From: Pseudomonadota bacterium
Lineage (GTDB): Bacteria > Pseudomonadota > Alphaproteobacteria > Rhizobiales > Rhizobiaceae
Assembly (NCBI GenBank): GCA_023451735.1
Contig: JAEXYH010000060.1
Span: 1 to 64,000, forward strand
Length of the DNA stretch: 64,000 nt
Direction of reading: 5' to 3'
Both the position numbers and the translations under genes were made by a program. Below the pieces are notes generated by a model. That model made no database searches. It saw only the letters and a list, made by a program, of their open reading frames with translations, and was not told where the DNA came from. Each line of letters starts with the position of its first letter. Position 1 is the stretch's first letter. Shown here one piece after another: positions 8,579 through 17,096 of the stretch.

Positions 8579-9531
8579 TTCTCACCTCCCTGGCGGGTCC
8601 AGTGGCGCGAACGGCGCTCGATCGCCCTGAGGAATACGAGGTTGGCGATGAGGGTGATAGCCAGCAACAGGGTTGCGAGTGCGGCGCCAAACGGCCAGTC
8701 GTTGACCGACAGGATTTGTTGTTGCACCAGCACGCCGAGCATGGCCGAGAAATTCCCGCCTAGAAGTTGCGGCGTTACATAAGAGGCCGCCGTCAGCGAG
8801 AAGACGAGGGTTATGCCTACCGCAAGACCCGGCACGCTGAGCGGTATCATGATGCGCCAGAAGACTATGCGACTGTCGGCGCCGAGTGTGCGAGCGGCTT
8901 CCTCTACTGATGGATCTATCTTGCCTAAGGAACTCGCCAAGGGCAGCACAAGGAACGGCATGAACACATGGACCGAGGCAATGATAACGGCCCATTCGGT
9001 GTAGAGAAGGGCGGTCGGCGCGTCCGAAAGGCCGAGGTTCTGGACGACCCAGCTAAGAAAACCCTGTTTCGATAGAATAAGCTTCCAGCCATAGGCGCGG
9101 ACAACGACGAGCACGAGCAGCGGTGAGATCACCACGAACATGATAAAGCGCGACCAGAAGGCCTTACCGCTGGCCAGCACGATGGCGAGCGGATAGGCGA
9201 TCGGGATGCTGATCAGACTGGTTACCAAAGCAATGCGCAATGTACGAACCACGACCCGCCAGTAGAGATCGGTGCTGAGTAGCCGCGCATAGTTTTCGAG
9301 CGTCAGGCCGGAGACAAAGACGCCTTGCCTGATATGCCCAGTCACGCTGTAGCCGACCATCTGTGCGATCGGCAGGACGAAGAGGACTAGAAGGAAAAGC
9401 ACGGCCGGAGCAACCAGAAGGGGGCCGTGGAGCCGGGACAAGACGCTTGGTTTGCGGGGTGTCGTAATGCTGCGAACGGGCCTAGCTGGTCCACTCATGA
9501 TTGTTTCGGCAGAGATTTGCTTCATGCTCAT
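8575..9531 (-). CDS. ABC transporter permease, PotB type
   Basis: A 318-residue permease with a hydrophilic N-terminal leader of about 35 residues, then a first helix (LLVAPAVLFLLVLFVLPIAQMV) and the EAA loop EEAARTLGADSRIVFWRIMIPLS near residue 220. The start at 9531 (MSMKQIS) gives a four-base ATGA overlap with the racemase-like gene upstream; a second ATG at 9525 would also fit. Longer in-frame extensions would run through that gene and are rejected. Forms the heterodimeric channel with the PotC-type protein. Confidence 0.9.
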   Translation of the reverse strand: MSMKQISAETIMSGPARPVRSITTPRKPSVLSRLHGPLLVAPAVLFLLVLFVLPIAQMVGYSVTGHIRQGVFVSGLTLENYARLLSTDLYWRVVVRTLRIALVTSLISIPIAYPLAIVLASGKAFWSRFIMFVVISPLLVLVVVRAYGWKLILSKQGFLSWVVQNLGLSDAPTALLYTEWAVIIASVHVFMPFLVLPLASSLGKIDPSVEEAARTLGADSRIVFWRIMIPLSVPGLAVGITLVFSLTAASYVTPQLLGGNFSAMLGVLVQQQILSVNDWPFGAALATLLLAITLIANLVFLRAIERRSRHWTRQGGEK

Positions 9532-10238
9532 GATGCGTTTCTCCGACGTTTTTCGAGCAGCCGCAGTGCGGCCGGAATGGGCTCGATCACGGGGACACCA
9601 ATCCTGCTGGCAAGGCCGCGCGCGGCATCGGCCAGAGGGCCGCCTCCAACGATGATTGCCTGCGCACCGTCCTCTTCGATGGCGATGCGCGCAATTTCTT
9701 CCAGTGCCTCTATCAGGCCCGCGGCATCCGCCATCGTTTTGCCCGGCTCGCCCGCTGTGATCCGTACCGACAGCAGCAAGTCGCCATAGCCGTAGCGCTC
9801 GGCGCAAGCCCGTATCGCCGGGGCGAGGTGTGGCGTCGTAGTTACGACTGAGAAGCGCTGGCCACCCTCGGCTGCCTCCATCATGCTGGCCTCGGCAATG
9901 CCAACGATCTCGCACATGGCGCTCCCCTTGACCGATTCAAGCGCCGGATCACCGAATGCGGCGATGATGATGCCGTCAGGGTCTTCCGCGCAAAGGTCCG
10001 AGATTGCGGCTATGACAGCGTCCGCAGCCACTGAAAGCTCCGCTTCATTGGTAATGAGTGGCGGGCCAAAAGTTGCGGTCACGCCCTCGATGTCCACGCC
10101 GGGACCGACAGTGTCGCGGGCGATCCGCAGCATCATCTCGGTCGAGGCCGCACTCGTATTGGGATTCAGCAGCAACAGCCTGACTCTTCCGACCAATCTG
10201 CTGCCGATGGGCCGATCCTTGACGTCAATGGTTTCCAC
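9528..10238 (-). CDS. Asp/Glu/hydantoin racemase-family protein lacking the catalytic cysteines
   Basis: A 236-residue member of the Asp/Glu/hydantoin racemase superfamily: VRLLLLNPNTSAASTEMML at the start, TFGPPLITNEAE, then IIIAAFGDPALESVKG and AIIVGGGPLADAARGLA. In true hydantoin racemases a Cys precedes FGDPG and another sits in the GCAGM loop; here these positions are Ala and Gly, so the classical two-cysteine proton transfer is absent. It may have another activity (isomerase, lyase or decarboxylase-like) or bind ligand only. I place the start at the GTG at 10238, five bases after the amidohydrolase stop; the start is less certain than the identity. Confidence 0.8.
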   Translation of the reverse strand: METIDVKDRPIGSRLVGRVRLLLLNPNTSAASTEMMLRIARDTVGPGVDIEGVTATFGPPLITNEAELSVAADAVIAAISDLCAEDPDGIIIAAFGDPALESVKGSAMCEIVGIAEASMMEAAEGGQRFSVVTTTPHLAPAIRACAERYGYGDLLLSVRITAGEPGKTMADAAGLIEALEEIARIAIEEDGAQAIIVGGGPLADAARGLASRIGVPVIEPIPAALRLLEKRRRNAS

Positions 10239-10243
10239 GTCCG

Positions 10244-11278
10244 TTATTCCGACAAGCCAAGAAGGCGCGCGGGATTGCGCTTCAAAAGCGTCTCGATCTC
10301 CTCGACGGAAAATTCGAGGTCGAGCAACGTACTGATGACCAGCCGCATGCCCTCGACCGGCGTCGGCGAGGAACGAATGCCGTAGTCGGTTCCGACGACG
10401 ATATTGTCGAGGCCGATTTCCTTGAGTTGGCGCGCCCAAGGCACGACGCCGTTGAACTGCGGCGCATTGGCAATGCCGGCGATCTCGTCGGCATATTCGC
10501 GCTCGATATAATAATTGGTACGTGGCAAGCCTTTATGGAACAGCCAGTCCGAGGCTGCCCCCTCGAGGAAGAAGCCGCGTGACACGAGGTTCTTTTGCTG
10601 CTCCATGGTCAGCAGCGCCCGGGCCGGATGGGCAACGATCATCTTCCTGATGCCGAACTTTTCCGCGAGGTCCGCGAGCCGCATCACCTCGGCCGGCGAG
10701 ATGTGCCCGGTATTGACGAAGACGTCGGGATGTTCTCCGAGCAGGCCGAGGATTTCCTCCAGCTCACCAGAGATCTGGTCTTCAAGCGGAATGCGGATGG
10801 CGCGCGACAGCTCTTCCTCGGCAAACTTCGGATAGAGATCCTTGAACTTCACCGGCTTGCCATCGACCAGCGCACCCTCGTTGCTAGCCATGTGATAGGT
10901 GCAATGGGCGCCGAAATGCACGAACTTGGCGCCGGCGCCATAATAAAGCGCCGTTTTCACCGCACGCGGATTCATTCCACCCTGCGCTGATGTCAGGATG
11001 ATGCCACCATAGATTTCGATGCCCTTGACCACACGGCTGGCCAACCAGGCTGTGCCGGCGCTGTTACCGAGCGTGTGGTCATAAAAGACGACGCCGCGCA
11101 TGCCGGCGGCTTTGGCCTGTTCCGCAATCTGGAAGGGGTCCACGCGTCCCGGGCAGGATGTCAGCCAGGGTCCGCTATGTATATGGGTGTCGATGGCTCC
11201 GACCATGAGTTCATCGGGCAGGTCCATGGAACGGTTGCGGAAACTTTCACCTGTGATTGTCATTACAGTCATGTCCAT
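10244..11278 (-). CDS. Metal-dependent amidohydrolase-like protein (DUF6282/TIM-barrel type)
   Basis: A 344-residue probable TIM-barrel hydrolase. It has the metal motif DTHIHSGP (about residues 30-37), further His and Asp candidates in FYDHTLGNS, HFGAHCTYHMASN, NTGHISPAEV, MIVAHPARALL and VVGTDYGIRSS, matching the strand-end ligands of amidohydrolases. It resembles proteins annotated as DUF6282. Probably cleaves an amide or lactam-type bond of the substrate brought in by the ABC system encoded downstream. First gene of the operon, preceded by the GAAATT-TG-AATTTC palindrome. Start codons at 11278, 11272 and 11263 are all possible; no strong ribosome binding site separates them. Confidence 0.8.
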   Translation of the reverse strand: MDMTVMTITGESFRNRSMDLPDELMVGAIDTHIHSGPWLTSCPGRVDPFQIAEQAKAAGMRGVVFYDHTLGNSAGTAWLASRVVKGIEIYGGIILTSAQGGMNPRAVKTALYYGAGAKFVHFGAHCTYHMASNEGALVDGKPVKFKDLYPKFAEEELSRAIRIPLEDQISGELEEILGLLGEHPDVFVNTGHISPAEVMRLADLAEKFGIRKMIVAHPARALLTMEQQKNLVSRGFFLEGAASDWLFHKGLPRTNYYIEREYADEIAGIANAPQFNGVVPWARQLKEIGLDNIVVGTDYGIRSSPTPVEGMRLVISTLLDLEFSVEEIETLLKRNPARLLGLSE

Positions 11279-11325
11279 TAAGGAGGGATGTCGGCGCGGT
11301 TTGGCCGGCTTGCTTCATCGGTTGT

Positions 11326-11339
11326 GAAATTTGAATTTC
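11326..11339. promoter_or_regulatory. Palindrome GAAATT-TG-AATTTC, candidate RpiR operator
   Basis: Perfect six-base arms around TG, 47 bases ahead of the amidohydrolase start. RpiR-family regulators often recognise palindromes with GAAA or GGAA and TTTC or TTCC arms, and an RpiR gene lies just upstream, so it is a reasonable operator for this operon. The assignment is inferred. Confidence 0.4.
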
Positions 11340-11391
11340 CTGCAAACACCGCTATGTAAACATCGTTTCACGCCAAGTGCAACTTCTCGAT

Positions 11392-11415
11392 CCGAAGAAA
11401 TGCTTTTTTCTTCGG
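11392..11415. terminator. Stem-loop behind the rpiR gene
   Basis: CCGAAGAAA and TTTCTTCGG form a nine-base perfect stem with a six-base loop, 60 bases past the end of rpiR. On the minus strand it lacks a following T-run; on the plus strand it is followed by a T-rich stretch. It could end rpiR transcription imperfectly or stop antisense transcription. Confidence 0.4.
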
Positions 11416-11476
11416 CTATTTTATTTTGTGCTTATTTATTCAGCATATGTCTCGCGAGACGCTATAAAATTGTGCG

Positions 11477-12349
11477 CTAAAGCTCGCCCAAAGCCTCATG
11501 GATCGTTTCGATCTCACGCAATCGTAGCCGCCCTTGCGCTTGCGCCCTGGTGATAGTCAGGTCGACGATCAAATGGCTAACGGCCGTCACAGCGACATGG
11601 CTGAATAGTGGGCCGGGCGACTGCGTAACACAACGAATATGCCAGGTGACGTCGCTGCGCTTCGGCACGCTTTCGTCGGTGATGTAGAGAACGAGCGCGC
11701 CCTTGCGACGGATTTCAACGAGCAGGTCTTCCATCTCGCGGATACGGCGCCTGAGACCGAAAACAATGGCGACATCCGTTTCGCGAAAGCTGACAAGGTG
11801 CTCACCCATAGTTTGGCCCCCGCCGGGGATCACGTCGACGAATTCCAGAACCTGCAGCAGTTGCCAGCGCAGATAGGCTGCAAAGGGATGACTTGCCCGA
11901 AAGCCGACGGTCCACGTCCGCCGGGCCGAGAGAAGCGCGTTGACGACCTCATCAATCGCCGCATCGTCGACATTGGCGGCTGTCTGCTCGATGTTTCGCA
12001 GATACTGATTGAAATGCGCTCCGAGTGATCGCCCTTCCGCGGACTGTTCCGGAGTGTCTAGGTAGAGGCGCGACCCCGTCTCGCGTTCATTTCGGGCTTT
12101 GACACGTGCCTCCTCGTAGGAGGCGTAGCCCAGCCGGCGAACGAACCGGGACACCGTAGCAGTCGAGACTTCTGCCAATCCTGCGAGCTCGGCCGCCGAA
12201 TAGCTTGCCAGCTCGCCGGGAAAATCACACAGCATCTGGCCGAGCTTGCGTTCGGCTGGATGCAGGCTCGGCAAAGTTTCTTGGATCCTGGCGAGGAAGG
12301 ATTTTTCGCGCGTCACCATCTGCTCCGTCAGTTCATGCAGTACAGGCAT
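11477..12349 (-). CDS. RpiR-family transcription regulator
   Basis: A 290-residue regulator, the normal length for this family. The N-terminal HTH_6 domain (residues about 1-80) includes AERKLGQMLCDFPGELASYSAAE and then SAAELAGLAEVSTATVSRFVRRLGY. The C-terminal SIS phospho-sugar-binding type domain (about 120-260) has WTVGFRASHPFAAYLRWQL, VAIVFGLRRRIREMEDLLVEI and ALVLYITDESVPKRSD. I chose the ATG at 12349; longer reading frames exist but add a non-family leader. It lies upstream of, and on the same strand as, the amidohydrolase-ABC operon and is its probable regulator. Confidence 0.88.
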   Translation of the reverse strand: MPVLHELTEQMVTREKSFLARIQETLPSLHPAERKLGQMLCDFPGELASYSAAELAGLAEVSTATVSRFVRRLGYASYEEARVKARNERETGSRLYLDTPEQSAEGRSLGAHFNQYLRNIEQTAANVDDAAIDEVVNALLSARRTWTVGFRASHPFAAYLRWQLLQVLEFVDVIPGGGQTMGEHLVSFRETDVAIVFGLRRRIREMEDLLVEIRRKGALVLYITDESVPKRSDVTWHIRCVTQSPGPLFSHVAVTAVSHLIVDLTITRAQAQGRLRLREIETIHEALGEL

Positions 12350-13004
12350 AGAGCGGGCCGACTTCAAATGAAAGCGAGTTGCCGTTTTCTCAGGATTATA
12401 GACGATCTGGCCGTGATCCTCGTCGCCTGTATCGCTGGCGTCCTTGACATTCAGTTGGATGGATGGACCTGCTGATCTGGGGAGTATGCCGCAATCACTA
12501 TGCGTGTTTTGGACGCAGCCCTTGCGCAAGAATGACTGGGCCAAGCTTCAACTTCATAATAGCTTCGTTTCAATTCCAGTTGCGCCGAGAAGACAATCAC
12601 GACTCTCTTTAGCTATGATCGCAACTTGCCAATGTCATAACCCAGCAGTGTGCCTTGCCATTTCAGCATCCTGTGGACGCAGATGAGGGTTGGAACTGTG
12701 TCCTGATATACCACTGCCGGACTCTAGCCGTGCTTCCTGAGAGCAGAGATCCCGTCAATGTGCCGTGCAGGATAGCTTAGTCGTGCCCACCTTGCCAAAT
12801 GCCAGTAATCCCTAGGCTACTCTCTCAACCGAGGCGCACAAAATTTGTTAGGTCGTCGGCTCTGATCCCTTCACCTCAATAGATCCGGTTCTGTCCGCTG
12901 CAGGCTGTCATTTTTAAAGGAGGTATCGCAGCCAAGCGCGCCAGGAACGGACATTGACATTGCGTTTCGTGCAGCCAGCTTAGATCTCAACGATGGAGGA
13001 GATT
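12350..13004. other. 655-base gene-free stretch upstream of rpiR
   Basis: Contains TTCAAATGAA (12363-12372), a small palindrome close to the rpiR start that could be autoregulatory, and otherwise no reading frame, RNA or repeat I can support. Confidence 0.45.
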
Positions 13005-13337
13005 ATGCCGAAGTTTGTTACCATAGGATACGGAGACGAAGCGGGCTATCAACGGACGGATAAGACTGTCCGCGTTGATGCTCATGCTCATGATGCGAAG
13101 CTTCAGAAAGCCGGTGTTGAGATGGGTATAGCTGGGCAAGCTGTTCAGGTCAGAAACCATGCGGCCAAAAAAGTATCCGTTTCCGAGGGCGCGTTCATGA
13201 GGTCTGAAATGCCTGTCGCAGGCTTCGCCATCATAGAGGCGGCGGACCTAACGGAGGCGATCGAGATGGTTTCGAAGACGCCGTGCGCCGTAGCTTACGG
13301 TGTGGTCGAGATATGGCCGTTAAACCCAACGGCATAA
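13005..13337 (+). CDS. YCII/DGPF-domain small protein
   Basis: A 110-residue protein of the YCII-related (dimeric ferredoxin-like) fold: PKFVTIGYGDEAGYQRTDK at the start, acidic and His-containing middle, and the strongly conserved C-terminal pattern VAGFAIIEAADLTEAIEMVSKTPCA followed by GVVEIWPL. Functions in this family are diverse and mostly unknown; DGPF members are often linked to extracytoplasmic sigma factors, none of which is seen here. The ATG at 13005 has a strong GGAGGAG nine bases upstream, which rules out the slightly longer start at 12993. It stands alone. Confidence 0.78.
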   Translation: MPKFVTIGYGDEAGYQRTDKTVRVDAHAHDAKLQKAGVEMGIAGQAVQVRNHAAKKVSVSEGAFMRSEMPVAGFAIIEAADLTEAIEMVSKTPCAVAYGVVEIWPLNPTA

Positions 13338-13751
13338 GGTGAACGCCCGTCGGCTGAGCCTACAGCGGTAGCCAAGAGCCAGGCGCCACCTCCGAGGCGG
13401 GATAGCCAAAGCGGACGTCAACAGGCGCCACCTGGTTAGTATCGCTTTCTAGGAACTCGCCGTGCCGCTTTAGGCGACACTCCCGTCGTTTCACACCCGG
13501 CGACAGGGGGCTCATGCTCGCCGTCTCCCCTTAAAAAGATGGCAAAAAGCAATCGAACTCGGTCGACTATTTCAACCGGATCGCGCTTACGATCGCTAGG
13601 CCGTTGAAACGACCTCATCCTGCGCAGCTCTCTCAAATGGCGCGATAAGGTCTTCATTGTTTCCATTTTAAATGCCATCCCCGAGATCGATTACAGGAAC
13701 AAGCCGTCCGGACGATATTTGCCGGGTGAACTATTGCTACAAAACGCTTTG
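13338..13751. other. Spacer with a short direct repeat
   Basis: Holds two copies of CAGGCGCCACCT (13380-13391 and 13422-13433). A minus-strand frame of about 80 codons (13436-13678) is rich in Arg and lacks a recognisable domain or good ribosome binding site, so I do not call it a gene. Confidence 0.4.
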
Positions 13752-14021
13752 CTAGTGATGAGTATATGCGAGCATTCGCGCCTCCAGGGCTGCGGCGATG
13801 AACGCATCCTTGGCAGCTTCACTTGAAACCCGCCCTTCGGCAGCTGCCTTACAAAGGCTCTCGGCGCGCGAGTACAAAGAACCACGCGAATAGGGCCATC
13901 GATTGTGCAGATAATGGAGTGCGTCTTTTGGACTTCCAACTTTTTCAGTAGACCCGTAGCCAACGCGCACGAGAAGCGGCGTGTGCCACGGGACGGCACC
14001 GCCTGTGACATCAGCAGACAT
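13752..14021 (-). CDS. DUF982 domain protein
   Basis: An 89-residue protein with the DUF982 pattern: a core ending in GSPKDALHYLHNRWPYSRGSL, then an alpha region with Cys (AESLCKAAAEGRVSSEAAKDAF) and a terminal AALEARML helix. DUF982 proteins are small, of unknown function, and occur in many paralogues in rhizobia. A good GGGAGGAAA lies seven bases ahead of the ATG. A second copy is encoded at 53049-53303. No operon partner is apparent. Confidence 0.85.
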   Translation of the reverse strand: MSADVTGGAVPWHTPLLVRVGYGSTEKVGSPKDALHYLHNRWPYSRGSLYSRAESLCKAAAEGRVSSEAAKDAFIAAALEARMLAYTHH

Positions 14022-14619
14022 TGATTTCCTCCCTTGCCTAAATCGACTTAGATGCAGGCAAACGTCAAAAAAATAAGCTTACCTTAAGTATTCGTCAATA
14101 ATGTCAACCGGGTTTGTACGATATCAGACAGTATACGCAGATTACCTAGATCACGACGACGCACTAGCTGGATAGACTAGATCTTCAGGGGGCGGAACTC
14201 CTAGACACTGTCCCTGATGAGGATGCAGCCGGCGTGATGCCTCCGAGAACGTTCGAAACGTCCGGATGAATTGGCGCGCCTTAGTCTGGATTTTGCCCTC
14301 GTCGGCTAAGCGTGTTCTCTCCAGTGCAGCAAATTGCCAGTCAACACACGGTTGCCTTCTCTTGTCCACACCGATAGCGGAGGCTGTTAGCCTTGGGCCC
14401 CGATGTTCCAATTCCACAGATCGTTGGCTGTCTAGTGGCCGCACCCCTTAATGGCTTGCGGGGGCAAAGGAACAAGTCGGCGGCGGCCAAACTCGGCCTG
14501 CTGCGACAGCACCCCGCATTGCGAGAGTGTAGGTAGATATAGACCAAGGATCCGCCATGGTTGAGCTTCCACTCGACGCTTTCGACAGGCCTTAATCGAG
14601 TAGCAGTTCATGTTGAGTG
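14022..14619. other. 600-base stretch without a supported gene
   Basis: AT-rich promoter-like sequence next to the DUF982 gene (about 14060-14110), then several short frames on both strands without recognisable domains. I see no RNA gene or insertion sequence. Confidence 0.4.
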
Positions 14620-15933
14620 TTACCTAAGTATGCTTTCCAACAGCCGAGTGGCCTGCATAAAATCCCTGAATTCCATCGCTTCGTCGGGATTATGGCTGCC
14701 ATTGGCGTTCCTCACGAAGATCATCGCCGTCGCAATACCTTGATTGGCAAACACAGCCGCGTCATGGCCGGCACCGCTTGCCATTTCGATCGCTGGAATA
14801 TCAAGAACATCGGCGATATCGATGAGGCGCTTGCGTAGGCCGGCATCCATTGTTGCCGGCAAACTGCCGGTTCGCTCTCCAAGCTCGAAGGCGACCCCGG
14901 AACTTGCAGCAATCGCCGCGGTCCGGGTTTTGATGATGTCGTCCATCACTGGCAGCATTTCGGGTTCACAGGACCGAATGTCAATGCTGAAATCCACGCG
15001 ACCGGAAATCTTCGAGAAATCCGCACGACCGGCTTCCGTGGCAAAGCAGCCGGCAGTGATGACCAGATCACGACCTTCGTTTTCGAACCCCGTCCACTCC
15101 TCGTCGAGGGTGACCAACAACCGCGATGTGGCAAGCACGGCGTCGGCGCGGGCATAGCGCGGCACAGCGCCGGAATGTGCGTAGGCGCCGATTGCTGCGG
15201 CGTGGCGGTAACGCGTACTGCCCCGAATGCCGGTGACGATGCCGACCGGGAGGTCCTGATTGATCAGGTGCGGCCCCTGTTCGATGTGGACTTCAATGAA
15301 GCGGGCAATGTTCTTCGGATCCAGAGAAGGCTTTGCCGCAGCCAGGGCATCCGGGTCGCCGCCAAGTTCCTCAATATGCGAGCGCAGGCTCCGGCCGCTG
15401 TCGGCGCGGGTAAGATCAAGCGCTTCCGGCGGCAGGATACCGAAGGCAGCCTTGCTGCCCGGATAGGAGATCGGAAACCACGCGCTCTCCTCGGCTCTGA
15501 TAGCGATGACGACGCAGTCGCAGTCGGGTACGTAGCCGGCCGCTTTCCAAGCGGAAAAAACGGCAAGGCCGGATACCACGCCGGCGGCACCGTCGAAATT
15601 TCCGCCGCAAGGGACCGTGTCGAGATGGGATCCGGTCATCGCAACAGGCAAGGTGCGATCTCGGCCGGGATAGGTCACGTAAAGATTGAGTGCGGCATCG
15701 ATGTGAACAGGCAGGCCAAGCGTTTCGGCCAACGCCCGGACCCGGTCATGAGCCCGCTGTTCACCGTCACCATAGGAGGTGCGGGTAAATCCGATATCGG
15801 CCGCTCCATCCTCGGCCAAGCCGTCAAATAAGGCCTGGGCCAGCAAAAAATCAGGTTCGATTCGATTGTTCGGTCGGGAGATATCGATCTCGGAAATCTC
15901 ATAAGTATCTGTGTTTGATGCATTTATCTGCAT
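14620..15933 (-). CDS. M20-family Zn hydrolase, N-carbamoyl-amino-acid/allantoate amidohydrolase type
   Basis: A 437-residue dinuclear zinc amidohydrolase. Metal and catalytic motifs are in place: GSHLDTVPCGGNFDGAAGV (about residue 100), the RAEESAWFP motif with the catalytic Glu, FIEVHIEQGPHL in the dimerisation lid region, and GAGHDAAVFA near the C-terminus. This subgroup (HyuC, AllC, beta-ureidopropionase) releases a carbamoyl group from ureido acids in the cytoplasm. I chose the ATG at 15933, with CGAGGAAT about ten bases upstream, over 15957. It is divergent from the ABC operon that starts at 16062 and shares its 130-base control region, so the two are probably co-regulated. Confidence 0.88.
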   Translation of the reverse strand: MQINASNTDTYEISEIDISRPNNRIEPDFLLAQALFDGLAEDGAADIGFTRTSYGDGEQRAHDRVRALAETLGLPVHIDAALNLYVTYPGRDRTLPVAMTGSHLDTVPCGGNFDGAAGVVSGLAVFSAWKAAGYVPDCDCVVIAIRAEESAWFPISYPGSKAAFGILPPEALDLTRADSGRSLRSHIEELGGDPDALAAAKPSLDPKNIARFIEVHIEQGPHLINQDLPVGIVTGIRGSTRYRHAAAIGAYAHSGAVPRYARADAVLATSRLLVTLDEEWTGFENEGRDLVITAGCFATEAGRADFSKISGRVDFSIDIRSCEPEMLPVMDDIIKTRTAAIAASSGVAFELGERTGSLPATMDAGLRKRLIDIADVLDIPAIEMASGAGHDAAVFANQGIATAMIFVRNANGSHNPDEAMEFRDFMQATRLLESILR

Positions 15934-15990
15934 TCTGTCATTCCTCGAACGGCGCATTTCAAAGTTTTTTTATTGCACCGCAAAATTTTG

Positions 15991-16038
15991 TTGGCATTCC
16001 AAAAAACTTGGGTCTACCCTTGGTCTACACCTGGTCTA
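15991..16038. promoter_or_regulatory. Operator-like repeats: TTGG-catt-CCAA and three phased GGTCTA boxes
   Basis: An inverted repeat TTGGCATTCCAA (15991-16002) is followed by three GGTCTA direct repeats at 16011, 16022 and 16033, spaced exactly 11 bases, about one helical turn. The first forms GGGT-CT-ACCC. GGT/ACC half-sites fit FCD-type GntR proteins, and such a gene is in the operon (19853). It sits in the divergent promoter region. Confidence 0.5.
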
Positions 16039-16061
16039 ATAAACAAACAAGGGAACACAGT

Positions 16062-17084
16062 GTGAAAAAGCCAACATCAATTTCCGTCTCGCGACGCACC
16101 GTTCTGGCTGGCATTGGCGGGCTGCTGGCGGCGCCGGCAATCGTCAGCCGCGCCCATGCACAATCTTCGGAAGTGATGATCTATTCGTCAGTGCCGAGCG
16201 CCTACATGACGAAGTTGGCAGACGCCTTCAACGCGGCGCAGTCGGAGATCAAGCTTAACGTTTACACAGCTGCGACCTTCCAGACCTATGAGCGTTTGCA
16301 GGCTGAAATCCGCGCTGATCGCGTCGCCGCTGATCTGTTCCAGGTGTCGGATCTGAGTTCGTTCGTCGAGCTGAAAGAGGCCGGTGAACTGATGCCGTAC
16401 GAATCCGAGACCTACGGCCACTATCCCGACAAATACAAGGACCCCGATCATCTCTGGATCAATTCAAGAAGCATGATCACCATGTTCGCCTACAATACCA
16501 AGTTGGTGACCGAGGCGGATGCGCCGAAGAATTGGGATGATTTCGCGGACTCCAAGTGGGCAGGCAAGCAGGGCATGTCCAATCCGCGTGTCGATGGCGA
16601 CGCATATAATTGGTACTATACCCTGCGTCAGGCCAAGGGCCTCGACTGGTGGAAACAATATGCCAGCAACAGGCCACAGGTTTTCACCGGCCATGGCGCG
16701 CTGATCGACAAGCTGACGTCTGGCGAATTGCCGATGACCGAGCAGCTCGATTACATCGTCTACACCAACATTCGCGACAAGGGTGCGCCGCTGAAGGGGG
16801 TCTTCTCGCCGGATGTCGTGCCGGTGACGATGACGCCACTTTCCATCCTGAAACGTGCCCGCAATCCCGAAGGCGCCAAAAAAGTTTTCGATTGGCTGCT
16901 GTCGAAGGAGGGACAGGATTTGCTGCAGCAGATCAACGGTGTCTACTCCGTTCGCAACGACGCTGCCACGCTGCCCAACCGCCCGGATTTTTCGAGTTTC
17001 AAGACGATCGACATTGACCCGCAGGACTTCGCCTCGAAACGCGAAGATCTGCAAATCGAATTCGCTGAGATTTTCGACCTTTAG
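16062..17084 (+). CDS. ABC transporter periplasmic binding protein (Fe/thiamine-like family)
   Basis: A 340-residue binding protein with a twin-arginine signal (VSRRTVLAGIGGLLAAPAIV, cleavage near RAHAQ). The mature start SSEVMIYSSVPSAYMTKLADAF is that of the iron/thiamine/2-aminoethylphosphonate type solute-binding proteins. The GTG at 16062 is preceded by AAGGGAAC; a longer frame upstream would overlap the divergent gene and spoil the signal peptide. It is followed 12 bases later by the fused permease gene and then the ATPase gene. Context with hydrolase, aldolase and isomerase genes suggests an organic acid or amide ligand rather than iron. Confidence 0.87.
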   Translation: MKKPTSISVSRRTVLAGIGGLLAAPAIVSRAHAQSSEVMIYSSVPSAYMTKLADAFNAAQSEIKLNVYTAATFQTYERLQAEIRADRVAADLFQVSDLSSFVELKEAGELMPYESETYGHYPDKYKDPDHLWINSRSMITMFAYNTKLVTEADAPKNWDDFADSKWAGKQGMSNPRVDGDAYNWYYTLRQAKGLDWWKQYASNRPQVFTGHGALIDKLTSGELPMTEQLDYIVYTNIRDKGAPLKGVFSPDVVPVTMTPLSILKRARNPEGAKKVFDWLLSKEGQDLLQQINGVYSVRNDAATLPNRPDFSSFKTIDIDPQDFASKREDLQIEFAEIFDL

Positions 17085-17096
17085 GGCTTTAGATAC

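Noticed and set aside
9532..9915. N-terminal extension of the PotB-type permease
   Set aside because: The extra residues run antiframe through the racemase-like gene, have low hydrophobicity and no homology; ATG at 9531 with ATGA overlap is better.
11392..11415. Classical intrinsic terminator for rpiR
   Set aside because: The stem is perfect but no T-run follows on the rpiR strand, so I list it only as a stem-loop with low confidence.
13436..13678. Minus-strand frame of 80 codons
   Set aside because: Arg-rich composition, no recognisable domain, no good ribosome binding site; treated as spacer.
14151..14547. Overlapping frames on both strands that could suggest an insertion-sequence remnant
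   Set aside because: No transposase motif, no terminal inverted repeats and no target duplication visible.
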